A stretch of 64,000 bases of DNA from Neobacillus sp. YX16 (GTDB lineage Bacteria; Bacillota; Bacilli; Bacillales; Cytobacillaceae): assembly GCF_030123505.1 (NCBI RefSeq), contig NZ_CP126115.1:3610001-3674000 (forward strand), given 5' to 3'. Below, in pieces: positions 23,217 through 32,069 of the stretch. The notes beneath the pieces were generated by a model. The model was not told the origin of the DNA and ran no database searches. It saw only the letters and a list, made by a program, of their open reading frames with translations. Position numbers and translations under genes: made by a program. Every line of letters begins with the position of its first letter. Within the stretch, counting starts at the first letter, position 1.

Positions 23217-24224
23217 TTATTGTGGGATCTTTATTGTGATTTTCCCAAAATTCTCTCCTTTATCCAACATAATAAGTGCTTCCTTTGTCTGTTCTAGTGG
23301 AAATGATTGGTCAAGAACCGGGTGAATTTCATGTTCCTTAAAAAAGTCTATCATTTGTTTGCATTCTTCAGGACTGCCTGACGATGTTCCTAATATATCA
23401 ATTTGTTTTAAAAATATCCTTGGCAAAAGTAGGTTTGGAACCTGACCTTTGGTAGCCCCAAAAGTAACAATTCGACTCCCTGGCTTTGCGAGCGAAACTA
23501 GCGAATTGAATTGTTCACCCCCTATGCTGTCAACGGAAAGGTCCGCCCCCCCTGACATCTCTCGAAGCTCCTTCACCCAGGTATCTGAACGATAGTTTAC
23601 TCCCCCCGCGGCACCTAGCTCCAATGCCTTTTGTATTTTTCCCTCTTTACTTGATGTAACAAAAACCTTGGCACCTATTGCTACTGCTATTTGCAATAAT
23701 AGAGTTGCAACTCCGCCACCTATACCAGGAATAATAATGGTTTCTCCTTCTTGAAGCTTCCCTCTTGTAACGATTGCTCGATAAGCTGTTACTCCACCAA
23801 GTGGAATGGACGCTGCCTCCTCCCAAGTAAGGTAGGCGGGTTTATGAAACACGTTTTCTGAAGGAACGGTAACGAATTGTGCGAACGTTCCATCTTTTGG
23901 AACACCAAGGATGGAGAAATTTGGTCCATTTACTCTAAGATGGTTTCCCCAGTTCAAACCAGGGTAGATCATAACTTCATCCCCAATTGCTACATTCGTA
24001 ACTTTCTTACCGACTCTAACTACTTCCCCTGCACCATCTCCACCCATTACTGCAGGTAATCGAAGACCATGGTATAATCCTTGAGTTACATAAACATCCC
24101 GCCGATTCAGTGCCGCTGCATGTAAGCGAATGAGGACTTCTCCCTCTTCAAGAATGGGATCAGGAATTTCTTCATAATGAACCTTTTCCGGACCTCCTAT
24201 TTCTCTTAATACAATTGCTTTCAT
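23217..24224 (-). CDS. Zinc-independent MDR alcohol dehydrogenase / quinone oxidoreductase
   Basis: The protein is about 335 residues, a medium-chain dehydrogenase with the GroES-like N domain (RLHAAALNRRDVYVTQG near 29-45, GGDGAGEVVRVG near 61-72) and an NADP-binding GIGGGVATLLLQIA. The zinc-ligand cysteines are absent, as in quinone oxidoreductases and enoyl reductases. I chose the third of three stacked ATGs (24224) because the GGGGG site is best spaced. It lies 42 bases after thiolase and probably belongs to the acyl-CoA catabolic set, perhaps as an enoyl-thioester or quinone reductase. Confidence 0.82.
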   Translation of the reverse strand: MKAIVLREIGGPEKVHYEEIPDPILEEGEVLIRLHAAALNRRDVYVTQGLYHGLRLPAVMGGDGAGEVVRVGKKVTNVAIGDEVMIYPGLNWGNHLRVNGPNFSILGVPKDGTFAQFVTVPSENVFHKPAYLTWEEAASIPLGGVTAYRAIVTRGKLQEGETIIIPGIGGGVATLLLQIAVAIGAKVFVTSSKEGKIQKALELGAAGGVNYRSDTWVKELREMSGGADLSVDSIGGEQFNSLVSLAKPGSRIVTFGATKGQVPNLLLPRIFLKQIDILGTSSGSPEECKQMIDFFKEHEIHPVLDQSFPLEQTKEALIMLDKGENFGKITIKIPQ

Positions 24225-24266
24225 CATCATTCCCCCTTGTAACTAAATAAATTAATAGGTACGTAA

Positions 24267-25451
24267 TTATAGCAACTCAATCATTGTGGCCATGCCTTGA
24301 CCGCCACCAACACATAATGTAGCAATCCCTAAATTTTCATTTCTTCTTTTCATTTCGTATAACAGGGTAGTAATGATTCTAGCCCCCGTTGCCCCCAATG
24401 GATGACCAAGGGCAATGGCTCCACCATTTACATTTACCTTTTCAGGATTAAGCTTTGCTTCTTTGATAACGGCAAGTGCTTGTGCAGCGAATGCTTCATT
24501 TAGTTCAATAAGACCAATTTCAGATAACCTTTTATTTGTCCGTTTTAATAATTTCTCAATGGCTGAAACAGGACCAATTCCCATGATTTCTGGTGATACT
24601 CCTGCCGTCGTCCAATCTACAATTCTTGCAAGTGGCTTTAACCCTAATATATTTGCTTTTTTGGCAGACATGATTACTAAGGCTGCAGCCCCGTCATTTC
24701 TCCCACATGCATTACCAGCAGTAACAGTACCATCTTCTTTAAAGGCTGGACGCAGCTTTGTAAGTGTTTCTAGAGTTGTATCCGGCCTTGGGAACTCATC
24801 CTTCCCAAAGGTAAAACGATTTCGTTTCTCTTTAATTTCAATTGGAATAACTTCTTCTTCAAACAACCCATTTTCAACAGCCGTTGCTGCTCTTTTTTGG
24901 CTTTCGAATGCAAAATGATCTTGTTCAAGTCTACTTATTCCATATTTTTCAGCAACATTTTCGGCTGTCATTCCCATACCTAGATTTACTCCATAAATTT
25001 CCATGGGTTGTTGACCATTTTCAAGATTCGAATCAACTAGATAGGGATTTCCTTCGCCAAACCTCGAATTTCGCAGGTAAATAGGAGCTCTGCTCATATT
25101 TTCTGTCCCGCCCGCAACTACAATTTCCGCTTGATTAAATAGAATCTGCTGAACAGCTGATCCTATAGCTTGCATACCAGAAGCACATAATCTATTAATG
25201 GTAAAAGCAGGAACGGAAACGGGTAGTCCTGCTCGAAGCGCTGCAACTCTAGCTACATTTGAGGATTCTGTTGACTGCCGAACTTCACCTAAAATAACCT
25301 CATCCACCAGTTCTGTCGCAATTTGAGCCCTCTTTACGGCCTCTTCTATAACGATTGCACCTAAATGACCTGAACTAATATTTTTCAGACTCCCGCCAAA
25401 CTTTCCGATTGCCGTGCGGACTGCACTAACAATAACAATTTCTGCCTGCAT
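24267..25451 (-). CDS. Thiolase (acetyl-CoA acyltransferase)
   Basis: A full-length 394-residue thiolase with the nucleophilic Cys in NRLCASGMQAIGSA (about 85-98), His in GGAIALGHPLGATGARI (about 342-358) and the second catalytic Cys in CVGGGQGM (about 381-388). It cleaves 3-ketoacyl-CoA in degradation or condenses acetyl-CoA. The next gene upstream is a 3-hydroxyacyl-CoA dehydrogenase 25 bases away, so the pair supplies the last two beta-oxidation steps. It could serve the ring-cleavage product of the cluster at 40-51 kb. Confidence 0.92.
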   Translation of the reverse strand: MQAEIVIVSAVRTAIGKFGGSLKNISSGHLGAIVIEEAVKRAQIATELVDEVILGEVRQSTESSNVARVAALRAGLPVSVPAFTINRLCASGMQAIGSAVQQILFNQAEIVVAGGTENMSRAPIYLRNSRFGEGNPYLVDSNLENGQQPMEIYGVNLGMGMTAENVAEKYGISRLEQDHFAFESQKRAATAVENGLFEEEVIPIEIKEKRNRFTFGKDEFPRPDTTLETLTKLRPAFKEDGTVTAGNACGRNDGAAALVIMSAKKANILGLKPLARIVDWTTAGVSPEIMGIGPVSAIEKLLKRTNKRLSEIGLIELNEAFAAQALAVIKEAKLNPEKVNVNGGAIALGHPLGATGARIITTLLYEMKRRNENLGIATLCVGGGQGMATMIELL

Positions 25452-25476
25452 TTAATGCCACCTCCTATGTAAGATA

Positions 25477-26319
25477 TCAATATTCATAGAATCCTTTACC
25501 TGATTTTTTTCCAAGTCTTCCAGCTGCTACATATTTTATTAAAAGCGGACATGGACGATATTTTTCACCTAAAGTCTTATATAAATATTCCATGTTTCGT
25601 AACCTGGTATCTAACCCAACTAAATCTGCTAATTCAAGTGGCCCCATGGGATGATTCAGACCTAATTTAATGGCTTTGTCGATGTCTGCAGCAGAAGCTA
25701 CACCCTCCAACAACATGTTCATTGCTTCATTTCCAATTAGACAATTCATTCTACTTGTTACAAATCCCGGGAACTCATTTACCTCTACGGTTTCTTTTCC
25801 AAGAGTTTCAGCGATCTCTTTTGTTTTTGCAACAGTTTCATCTGAAGTCTCCAATCCTCGTATTATTTCAACTAATTTCATTTTCTGGACGGGATTGAAG
25901 AAGTGCATCGCAATGCATTTCTCAGGACGAGAAGTTTGAGCGGCTAGCTTAGTAGGGCTCATGGTAGAGGTGTTGGTTGCAAGAATGGTTTCTTCCGGAC
26001 ATAGTTCATCTAATCGTTTAAAGATATCTATTTTGACATCCATGATTTCAAGGGCCGCCTCGATTACGAACTCTGCATTCACGACAGCTTTCTCAAAGCT
26101 CGTTGTAAAAGAAAGGTTTTCTCTTCCTTGCTGAGCTTTGTTTTCACTTAAGAAACCTTTCTCTCTACTTGAATCAATTAAACTAAAAATACTCTCTTTT
26201 GCCTTATTTAATGCTTCCTGCTTAATATCATATAATTGTACTTCAAATCCACTGGTTGCGGCTGAATAGGCTATTCCTCTCCCCATAACACCCGCACCAA
26301 TTACTGTAAGCTTTTTCAT
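25477..26319 (-). CDS. 3-hydroxyacyl-CoA dehydrogenase
   Basis: A 280-residue protein with an intact NAD-binding GAGVMGRGIA (about 8-17), the catalytic His in CIAMHFFNPVQKMKLVEI (about 138-155), an NEFPGFVTSR domain hinge and the C-terminal [19 protein letters not shown]. It oxidises 3-hydroxyacyl-CoA with NAD. It precedes thiolase in a two- to three-gene operon. A decayed homologue lies at 53716-53925. Confidence 0.92.
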   Translation of the reverse strand: MKKLTVIGAGVMGRGIAYSAATSGFEVQLYDIKQEALNKAKESIFSLIDSSREKGFLSENKAQQGRENLSFTTSFEKAVVNAEFVIEAALEIMDVKIDIFKRLDELCPEETILATNTSTMSPTKLAAQTSRPEKCIAMHFFNPVQKMKLVEIIRGLETSDETVAKTKEIAETLGKETVEVNEFPGFVTSRMNCLIGNEAMNMLLEGVASAADIDKAIKLGLNHPMGPLELADLVGLDTRLRNMEYLYKTLGEKYRPCPLLIKYVAAGRLGKKSGKGFYEY

Positions 26320-26406
26320 ACCCTATCTCCCTTATTTTATTTGATGAATTTCTGTTAATAACTTTATAAAAGTTACAAATTGATATATTTCATTATTTAT
26401 TAAATT

Positions 26407-26438
26407 GAATATGAGCAGACGATGTACCGCTCATATTC
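26407..26438. terminator. Hairpin between MFS remnant and dehydrogenase gene
   Basis: GAATATGAGC / GCTCATATTC arms with a 12-base loop, ten bases after the MFS pseudogene stop. There is no long T-run on the minus strand. Confidence 0.55.
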
Positions 26439-26447
26439 CTGTCTTAC

Positions 26448-27709
26448 TTAAGCACCTATACCTCTGTCAAGTTCTTCAAGTGTCTTACCTTTTGTTTCTC
26501 CACCTAACCACCATAAAACAATAATCGCAGGGATAAACAATCCACCCATTACTCCTATAGCTGGTCCAATTCCAAAGGAGTCCGCTGCAATACCTACGAT
26601 AAATGGTCCTACTGTTGCTACAATACGCGCAAAACCTGTGTAGGCTATTCCAAGCCCACTTGCGCGAATATGTGTTGAAAACAATTCACTACCATATGCT
26701 AGGAATCCTGAGAAATATCCCATTGAAAACCCTAATAAAATACCTATTAATAATAGATTTCCTTCTTGAAAGTCTGAAAACGCAAAGGTTGGTGCTGCAA
26801 TAGCCGCTAATATGAAGAAGATTGTAAACGTAGGTCTTCTACCAATTTTATCGGCAATAAAACCAAATAAGAAGTATCAAATCGCAGATGCAACGTTTAT
26901 AGCAATAAACCAGTCTGCTGTTTTAAATACAGTAAAGCCTTGGGTTTTTGCAAATAACCTGGAATCCAGGTCATAATTGTGTAATAACCTAGCAACCCGA
27001 TACTTGCTGTAATCATTAATAAGAAGAATGATCTTCTATGCTCCTTTGATACAAGTAACTTTAACTCGTAAAATTTATCTGTAGATTTACCGATTCTTTC
27101 TTTCGTTTGCACATAGTGATCACTTTCTTTTAATGTTCTACGAACAATTAGAACGATAACTGCCGGAATGACACCAGCAAGGAACGCCATTCTCCAACCA
27201 TATTCGGGTGCGATAGCTTTATATACTAAACTTGCAACAATAGCACCTATTGGCCATCCAGCTTGCATGAGTGCGATAATTCTGCCACGAAGACGGGCTG
27301 GCCATGTTTCTGTTAGAAAAGCTGCACCAGCAGCCCATTCTCCACCTGCAGCAAAACCAGTTAAAAATCTGAAGAATGCAAGTGATAATACACTCCATGA
27401 TAAGGCAGTAAGACCCGTAAATAATGAATATAGTCCTACTGTCCACATTAATACCCATGTCCTGCCTTTTCTATCAGTAAGTGGCGCCCAGAACATTCCA
27501 CCAACTGCATATCCCAATAATGCCAGAGTCATTAACAAACCTGCACTAGAAAGAGATAAACCAAACTCACCAGCTATATCAATCAGTGCCATCGAAAATA
27601 GCATGATTTCCATTGAATCAAAGATATAACCTGCCCAAACAAGGAAAAACACTTTCCATTGATAGCCAGTTATTTTTTCCTTTTCTCCGTTTGCTGCAAT
27701 CTGGGACAT
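26448..27709 (-). pseudogene. MFS transporter, disrupted by frameshift and nonsense codon
   Basis: The first 256 residues or so (from ATG 27709) form an aromatic-acid/MHS-like major facilitator: GYIFDSMEIMLFSMALIDI, DRKGRTWVLMW and GFAAGGEWAAGA. The frame breaks at a five-A run on the minus strand (26945-26949); adding one A restores KTQGFTVFKTADWFIAINVASAI. An in-frame TGA at 26879-26877 then interrupts before YFLFGFIADKIGRRPT. The last segment, ending LDRGIGA, is intact in frame. Two independent lesions point to a real pseudogene rather than one sequencing error. It may have been the uptake system for the adjacent catabolic genes. Confidence 0.88.
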
Positions 27710-27768
27710 ATTCTCCCCTCCAATATGAAAATATATTTTTATTTTTCATTTGTGATAAAATAGAAACT

Positions 27769-27817
27769 GCATTCTAATCTTCCCATCCCCATATTTTCAT
27801 AGGGAAGATTAGAGTGC
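27769..27817. terminator. Long hairpin after TRAP large permease
   Basis: GCATTCTAATCTTCCC / GGGAAGATTAGAGTGC arms (15 of 16 paired) with a 17-base loop, 40 bases after the dctM-like stop. It probably ends the TRAP transcript. Confidence 0.65.
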
Positions 27818-27857
27818 CCATTTTTATTTAAAAGTTTTATTAATAGAGTTTACTTTT

Positions 27858-29177
27858 TTACCCACTTTTACTGAGGGACGGCAACCATGTCGCAATTTCT
27901 GGGAATATCATGATACATATAACCGCAATAACTTCGATAACGACAATAGAAATTACTGCTTTATAAATATCAGTTGTCTTCACATCTCCAGGTAGAACCC
28001 CCTTCATTACGAAGAGCAAGAGACCAAATGGGGGTGTAACATTCCCTAATCCTAAACAAATTAGCATTAAAGTACAGAACCAAATCAAATCGAACTCTAA
28101 TGCTGTAACGACAGGAATATATAGTGGAATTGTAATCATCATAATCGAAATCGGTTCGATAAACATTCCCAATATGAGGACAATTATGAGCATTAATATA
28201 ATGATCACAATTGGTGCCGTGTCCACCGTCATGGCGATGTCTACTAGTTCTCTTGTCGCACCAGTATAGGATAGTAATTGACTAAACCCTGCTGAACCAG
28301 CAATGATTAGTAAGATCATACTTGTAACTCTAACCGTTCCCAATAACGATTTGATAAGAACTTTAAAAGAAAAGCGGCGATAAACGAACATTAAAATTAT
28401 CGATCCTAACACTCCAGTCGCCGCTGATTCAGTTGGTGTAACTAGTCCAAACATAATCAAACCGAGAACCATAAAAATAAGCGATGACATTGGAATAATA
28501 TAAACGAACAATGCATTAGATTTTTCTTTCCAATCAGATTTACCATAATCGTAATTTGGTGCCAATGCTGGGTTTATACAACTGATCGTTATATAATATA
28601 TCACTAAGATTACGGCAATAACTATACCGGGGACAACGCCGGCGATTAATAAATCACCTACAGGAACTCTTGCCGTACTTCCTAATAAGACCCCCAATGT
28701 ACTTGGCGGAATGATAGGCCCTAATGTCCCCGCAGCGACAATGGGGCCAACGATCATTGCTAGATGATAGCCACGTCTTCTCATCTCCGGAGCTAATGTT
28801 GACCCTAACATCGCTGAATCTGATACTGCTGAACCACTCATCGTTGAGAGAATCGTTCCTGTTCCAATTGCCAGAATACTTAAACGTCCAGGAACTTTCC
28901 CTATTAATTTCGAAAAGGCATCTAATAGTGTCATAACTATACCAGAATGAAATAATAACTCACCCATCAAAACAAATAACGGTACCGGTGTTAGGGAAAA
29001 CTTAGAGAGCGCATCAAACGTACTACCTACCAACGTGTTTATTCCTGAATTAAATCCTACAAAAATCGTTGTCACAATTATATTAACGCTAAAAAACGCA
29101 AAAGCGACAGGGAAGCCACTGAAAATAAAGAGTAGCAATAGAAAAAAGAATAAAAGAATTACATAATACCATTCCAC
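27858..29177 (-). CDS. TRAP transporter large permease (DctM)
   Basis: This is a 439-residue membrane protein of about 12 helices with the DctM family pattern: FSGFPVAFAFFSVN (about 19-32), PLFVLMGELLFHSG (about 63-76), GSAVSDSAMLGSTLAPEM and IIPPSTLGVLLGSTA. Together with DctQ and DctP it forms a sodium-driven importer, usually of carboxylates. The GTG start at 29177 follows GGAGGGG. It lies 30 bases after the small permease gene. The substrate is probably an organic acid used by the nearby catabolic genes. Confidence 0.92.
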   Translation of the reverse strand: MEWYYVILLFFFLLLLFIFSGFPVAFAFFSVNIIVTTIFVGFNSGINTLVGSTFDALSKFSLTPVPLFVLMGELLFHSGIVMTLLDAFSKLIGKVPGRLSILAIGTGTILSTMSGSAVSDSAMLGSTLAPEMRRRGYHLAMIVGPIVAAGTLGPIIPPSTLGVLLGSTARVPVGDLLIAGVVPGIVIAVILVIYYITISCINPALAPNYDYGKSDWKEKSNALFVYIIPMSSLIFMVLGLIMFGLVTPTESAATGVLGSIILMFVYRRFSFKVLIKSLLGTVRVTSMILLIIAGSAGFSQLLSYTGATRELVDIAMTVDTAPIVIIILMLIIVLILGMFIEPISIMMITIPLYIPVVTALEFDLIWFCTLMLICLGLGNVTPPFGLLLFVMKGVLPGDVKTTDIYKAVISIVVIEVIAVICIMIFPEIATWLPSLSKSG

Positions 29178-29207
29178 TTTAAATCCCCTCCTTGGCGAAA
29201 ATTCACT

Positions 29208-29774
29208 TTAACCATCAATTGGAAGTTCTTCATCACTATGTGCAGCAAAGTAACTGTCCGCCTCCTTCGTAAATTGAATAATCAATATGAATAAATACCT
29301 AAGTATAAGGAACAGAAATCCAACCGGAATGGGGGCAACCAACGCAAATTTAGGCCATGGTACATTTGCAAGCATGACAGTTCCTCTTAGTAAATAGTCG
29401 ATCGTACTTTGTAAACTAAACCAAAATAAAATAATCATAGATATAATTGAGACAGCAGCTATGATTATTGTATTGATTCTTTTTGCTCTGCCTATTAAAT
29501 TTGAAGTAAAGATATCAACATGAACATGGGCATTTTTTCGAAGCACCCACGGAGCGGATAAAAAAACACAATATAGCATCACATAGCCCGAAAAATCATT
29601 TGTCCACAATGCGGAAGTTTGAAAAAATTCCCTACTGATAACCCCATATAGAACACTAAGAAAAACGAGCACTAAATATACTAAGGCAATTACTAATAAA
29701 ACATTCTCTAAAAAAGATAGGACTTTATCTATTTGTCTTAATCGATTACCCATTGCTGGTGATTGTGTTTCCAT
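29208..29774 (-). CDS. TRAP transporter small permease (DctQ)
   Basis: A 188-residue protein with four hydrophobic helices: about 22-46, 56-75, 98-120 and 148-172. It has the DctQ signature around VISREFFQTSALWTNDFSGYV (located by SREFF and WTNDFSGY). It pairs with the large permease gene 30 bases downstream. The ATG has AAGGAG upstream. Confidence 0.88.
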   Translation of the reverse strand: METQSPAMGNRLRQIDKVLSFLENVLLVIALVYLVLVFLSVLYGVISREFFQTSALWTNDFSGYVMLYCVFLSAPWVLRKNAHVHVDIFTSNLIGRAKRINTIIIAAVSIISMIILFWFSLQSTIDYLLRGTVMLANVPWPKFALVAPIPVGFLFLILRYLFILIIQFTKEADSYFAAHSDEELPIDG

Positions 29775-29840
29775 TGTCGCTCACTCCTTGCCGTTCAAGA
29801 TAATTTTCACTTTCTAGCCTGTTCCATAAAGGAAAGGATG

Positions 29841-29873
29841 GTCCCAAAAGAAGATATATCGTTTTTTTGGGAC
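29841..29873 (-). terminator. Hairpin between TRAP binding-protein and permease genes
   Basis: GTCCCAAAA / TTTTGGGAC arms with a 15-base loop, 14 bases after the dctP-like stop. No T-run follows, so it more likely stabilises the binding-protein message or attenuates the permeases than ends the transcript. Confidence 0.5.
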
Positions 29874-29887
29874 GCAACCTACAATCA

Positions 29888-30913
29888 TTATTTTCTAAAA
29901 TACTTAGCTAATTGCTCAGGATCACTGACTCTTTCAGATAACCATTTCCACGATGCTTTTAGTGCTTGTTGAACATATGCTTCACCGTCCGTTAATTCAA
30001 CAATCTCAGCACCCTTCGATTCGAGTAATTCATTCTCTTCTTGTATAAGTTTCTCAACGTCTTTTTGCATCTCATTATAAGCATGAATTGTTGCATCGGT
30101 GATTATCGTTTGTATATCTTCCGGTAAGCTGTTCCATGTATCTAGATTTGCTAATATCAAATTGTCAGTTCTATTAAACACTGGGTACATTTTTTTCGTT
30201 ACTAAATCTGTAACACCTAACGTTTCGGTGGAAGGATCAGAATAAGCAAAACCATCGATTATTCCTTTCTCCAAGCCACTGAAAATTTCTTCACCTGCCA
30301 TCGAAATAGCATCTGCTCCTAAGCTTTCCACGAATGGCAAATACGTACCTGTTCCTCTAATTCTTAATCCCTTAAAATTAGCAATCGATTCAATTTTTTT
30401 GTCACCTGTAAAATAAAACGTATATTTTTGCATTCCTGAGCGCCCGACTAACTTAGCATTCAACGCCTGTTCATGAAGTGAACTTAAATATTCTATACTG
30501 CCGCGTTCAATTTCTTCTTCATAAGTGAGCTCACTGAAATTAGCGACAAGTGCCTCTGGTACTAATTCGGCATAATAGGAGGTAGGGAGCCAAGCCATAT
30601 CAACAGTTCCATTCTGAATAGCCTCACCTTGATTAAATGGTGGAATCGCTTCAGGACCACCAACATATTCAATTCGAATTTTGCCATCACCATGTTCCTT
30701 AAGGTACTCTTCAAAATAAGGGAATCCAGCCATTACTGGATTCGATAAATCCATCGCTGTTGAAAGTTTTAGTGTGTACACCTTGTCACTACTTTTTCCA
30801 CCGGATTGTGTTTCACCGGATTGTGGCTTGCTTCCAGATGAACATCCTGCGATAACGCCAATCAATAACCCGAATAGGGCAATTTTAATGCAAACATTAA
30901 TTACTTTCTTCAT
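29888..30913 (-). CDS. TRAP transporter substrate-binding lipoprotein (DctP)
   Basis: The protein is about 341 residues, with a lipoprotein signal (KKV, hydrophobic core, VIAGCSSG; Cys near 24), then the DctP fold. FKGLRIRGTGTYLPFVESLGA (located by LRIRGTGTYL) carries the conserved Arg that binds a substrate carboxylate, and GIIDGFAYS precedes the hinge. I chose the ATG at 30913 with GAGGGTGG eight bases upstream, not the TTG six codons earlier. The cre-like palindrome upstream suggests carbon catabolite control. The ligand is probably a carboxylic acid, otherwise unknown. Confidence 0.9.
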   Translation of the reverse strand: MKKVINVCIKIALFGLLIGVIAGCSSGSKPQSGETQSGGKSSDKVYTLKLSTAMDLSNPVMAGFPYFEEYLKEHGDGKIRIEYVGGPEAIPPFNQGEAIQNGTVDMAWLPTSYYAELVPEALVANFSELTYEEEIERGSIEYLSSLHEQALNAKLVGRSGMQKYTFYFTGDKKIESIANFKGLRIRGTGTYLPFVESLGADAISMAGEEIFSGLEKGIIDGFAYSDPSTETLGVTDLVTKKMYPVFNRTDNLILANLDTWNSLPEDIQTIITDATIHAYNEMQKDVEKLIQEENELLESKGAEIVELTDGEAYVQQALKASWKWLSERVSDPEQLAKYFRK

Positions 30914-30940
30914 AATATAAACCACCCTCAAGCAAAATTT

Positions 30941-30956
30941 TTGAAAGCACTTTCAA
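30941..30956. promoter_or_regulatory. cre-like palindrome before TRAP operon
   Basis: TTGAAAGCACTTTCAA differs from an ideal CcpA site TGAAAGCGCTTTCA at one core base (A for G). It lies 28 bases before the TRAP binding-protein start. CcpA control is an inference from similarity. Confidence 0.45.
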
Positions 30957-31050
30957 TTTTCTGTTAAAATATTTGTTTCAAAAACAATTAGCCTTTCATT
31001 TCTGATCTCCTTGATAGATACATAGAATTTCTTACTTCATTCATAGATTT

Positions 31051-31944
31051 TTACTCTACTACAACACCAGAAGGTTCCTCATACAGCTTTATTATTGCAG
31101 TATGATCTAATTCCCCAAATCCTTTCTGCTGACCTCTAACCACTATTTGTTGAGCAAACTTATTTAATGAAAGCGGAACACCTTTTTCTTTTGCCAAAGA
31201 AAGGGCAATATCCATGTCCTTGAGTAATAAATTAGTAGTAAACTTTGGACTGAAGTCTCGTGATAGAATGCTATTAAATTTCACATCAACAACAAAATTT
31301 CGGCCTGAGCTAGCGCTTAATACTTCTATCATTTTGTTCGCTTCAATACCAGCTTTTACCCCAAGGGTTACTGCCTCAAAAGAAGCAACCATAATTGTGG
31401 CATACAGTAAATTATTGATAGCTTTAAGTGCATGACCCGATCCAATAGGACCGACATAAATTATTTTTTCACCTATAGTTTTAAAAAGTGGCATGATATC
31501 ATTGAGTCTGTTTTCATGACCACCTACCATTATGCTTAGTTTGCCCACTGCCGCTCCCTCAGTACCACCAGCTACAGGAGCATCTAACAGAGTGATACCT
31601 TTTTCACTGAGAATTCCGGCAATTTTTCTTGTGCTAGATGGTTCAGCACTACTTAAATCTACAATGGTTCCACCAGAAGAAAGACCTTCTTGAACGCCAC
31701 CCTCTCCAAGAATTACTTTTTCGACTATCGCCGAATTTGGTAATGATAGAAAGACAACATCGCTTTTTTCGGCCACTTCTTTTGGTGATAAACAGGCATT
31801 TGCACCTAATTCAGACATTGATTTCACTGCTTGCTGATTGATATCATAAACATTTAAAACGATTCCATCATCTTTCACCATATTCTTGGCCATTAAAAAA
31901 CCTATATTTCCTAAGCCTATAAAACCTACTTTTGTATAAGTCAA
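31051..31944 (-). CDS. NAD(P)-dependent 3-hydroxyisobutyrate-dehydrogenase-family oxidoreductase
   Basis: A beta-hydroxyacid dehydrogenase of about 297 residues: Rossmann GFIGLGNIGFLMAKN (about 7-21), substrate-binding DAPVAGGTEGA (about 119-129) and the catalytic Lys in GHALKAINNLL (about 166-176). Relatives reduce or oxidise 3-hydroxyisobutyrate, tartronate semialdehyde or similar acids. I chose the TTG at 31944 because GGGAGGAG lies six bases upstream; a longer frame from 31989 has no site. It sits between the TRAP operon and an aldehyde dehydrogenase gene. Which hydroxyacid it uses is not known. Confidence 0.85.
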   Translation of the reverse strand: MTYTKVGFIGLGNIGFLMAKNMVKDDGIVLNVYDINQQAVKSMSELGANACLSPKEVAEKSDVVFLSLPNSAIVEKVILGEGGVQEGLSSGGTIVDLSSAEPSSTRKIAGILSEKGITLLDAPVAGGTEGAAVGKLSIMVGGHENRLNDIMPLFKTIGEKIIYVGPIGSGHALKAINNLLYATIMVASFEAVTLGVKAGIEANKMIEVLSASSGRNFVVDVKFNSILSRDFSPKFTTNLLLKDMDIALSLAKEKGVPLSLNKFAQQIVVRGQQKGFGELDHTAIIKLYEEPSGVVVE

Positions 31945-32069
31945 ACTTAACTCCTCCCGTATAATAAGGACTATGAATTCGATTGCCATCCACTAATTTG
32001 GAAGGCTAGCACAAGGACCTGGCCGCTCTTTGGATGGAGGCAGCCCGTCCTTAACCATGTATCTAATGA

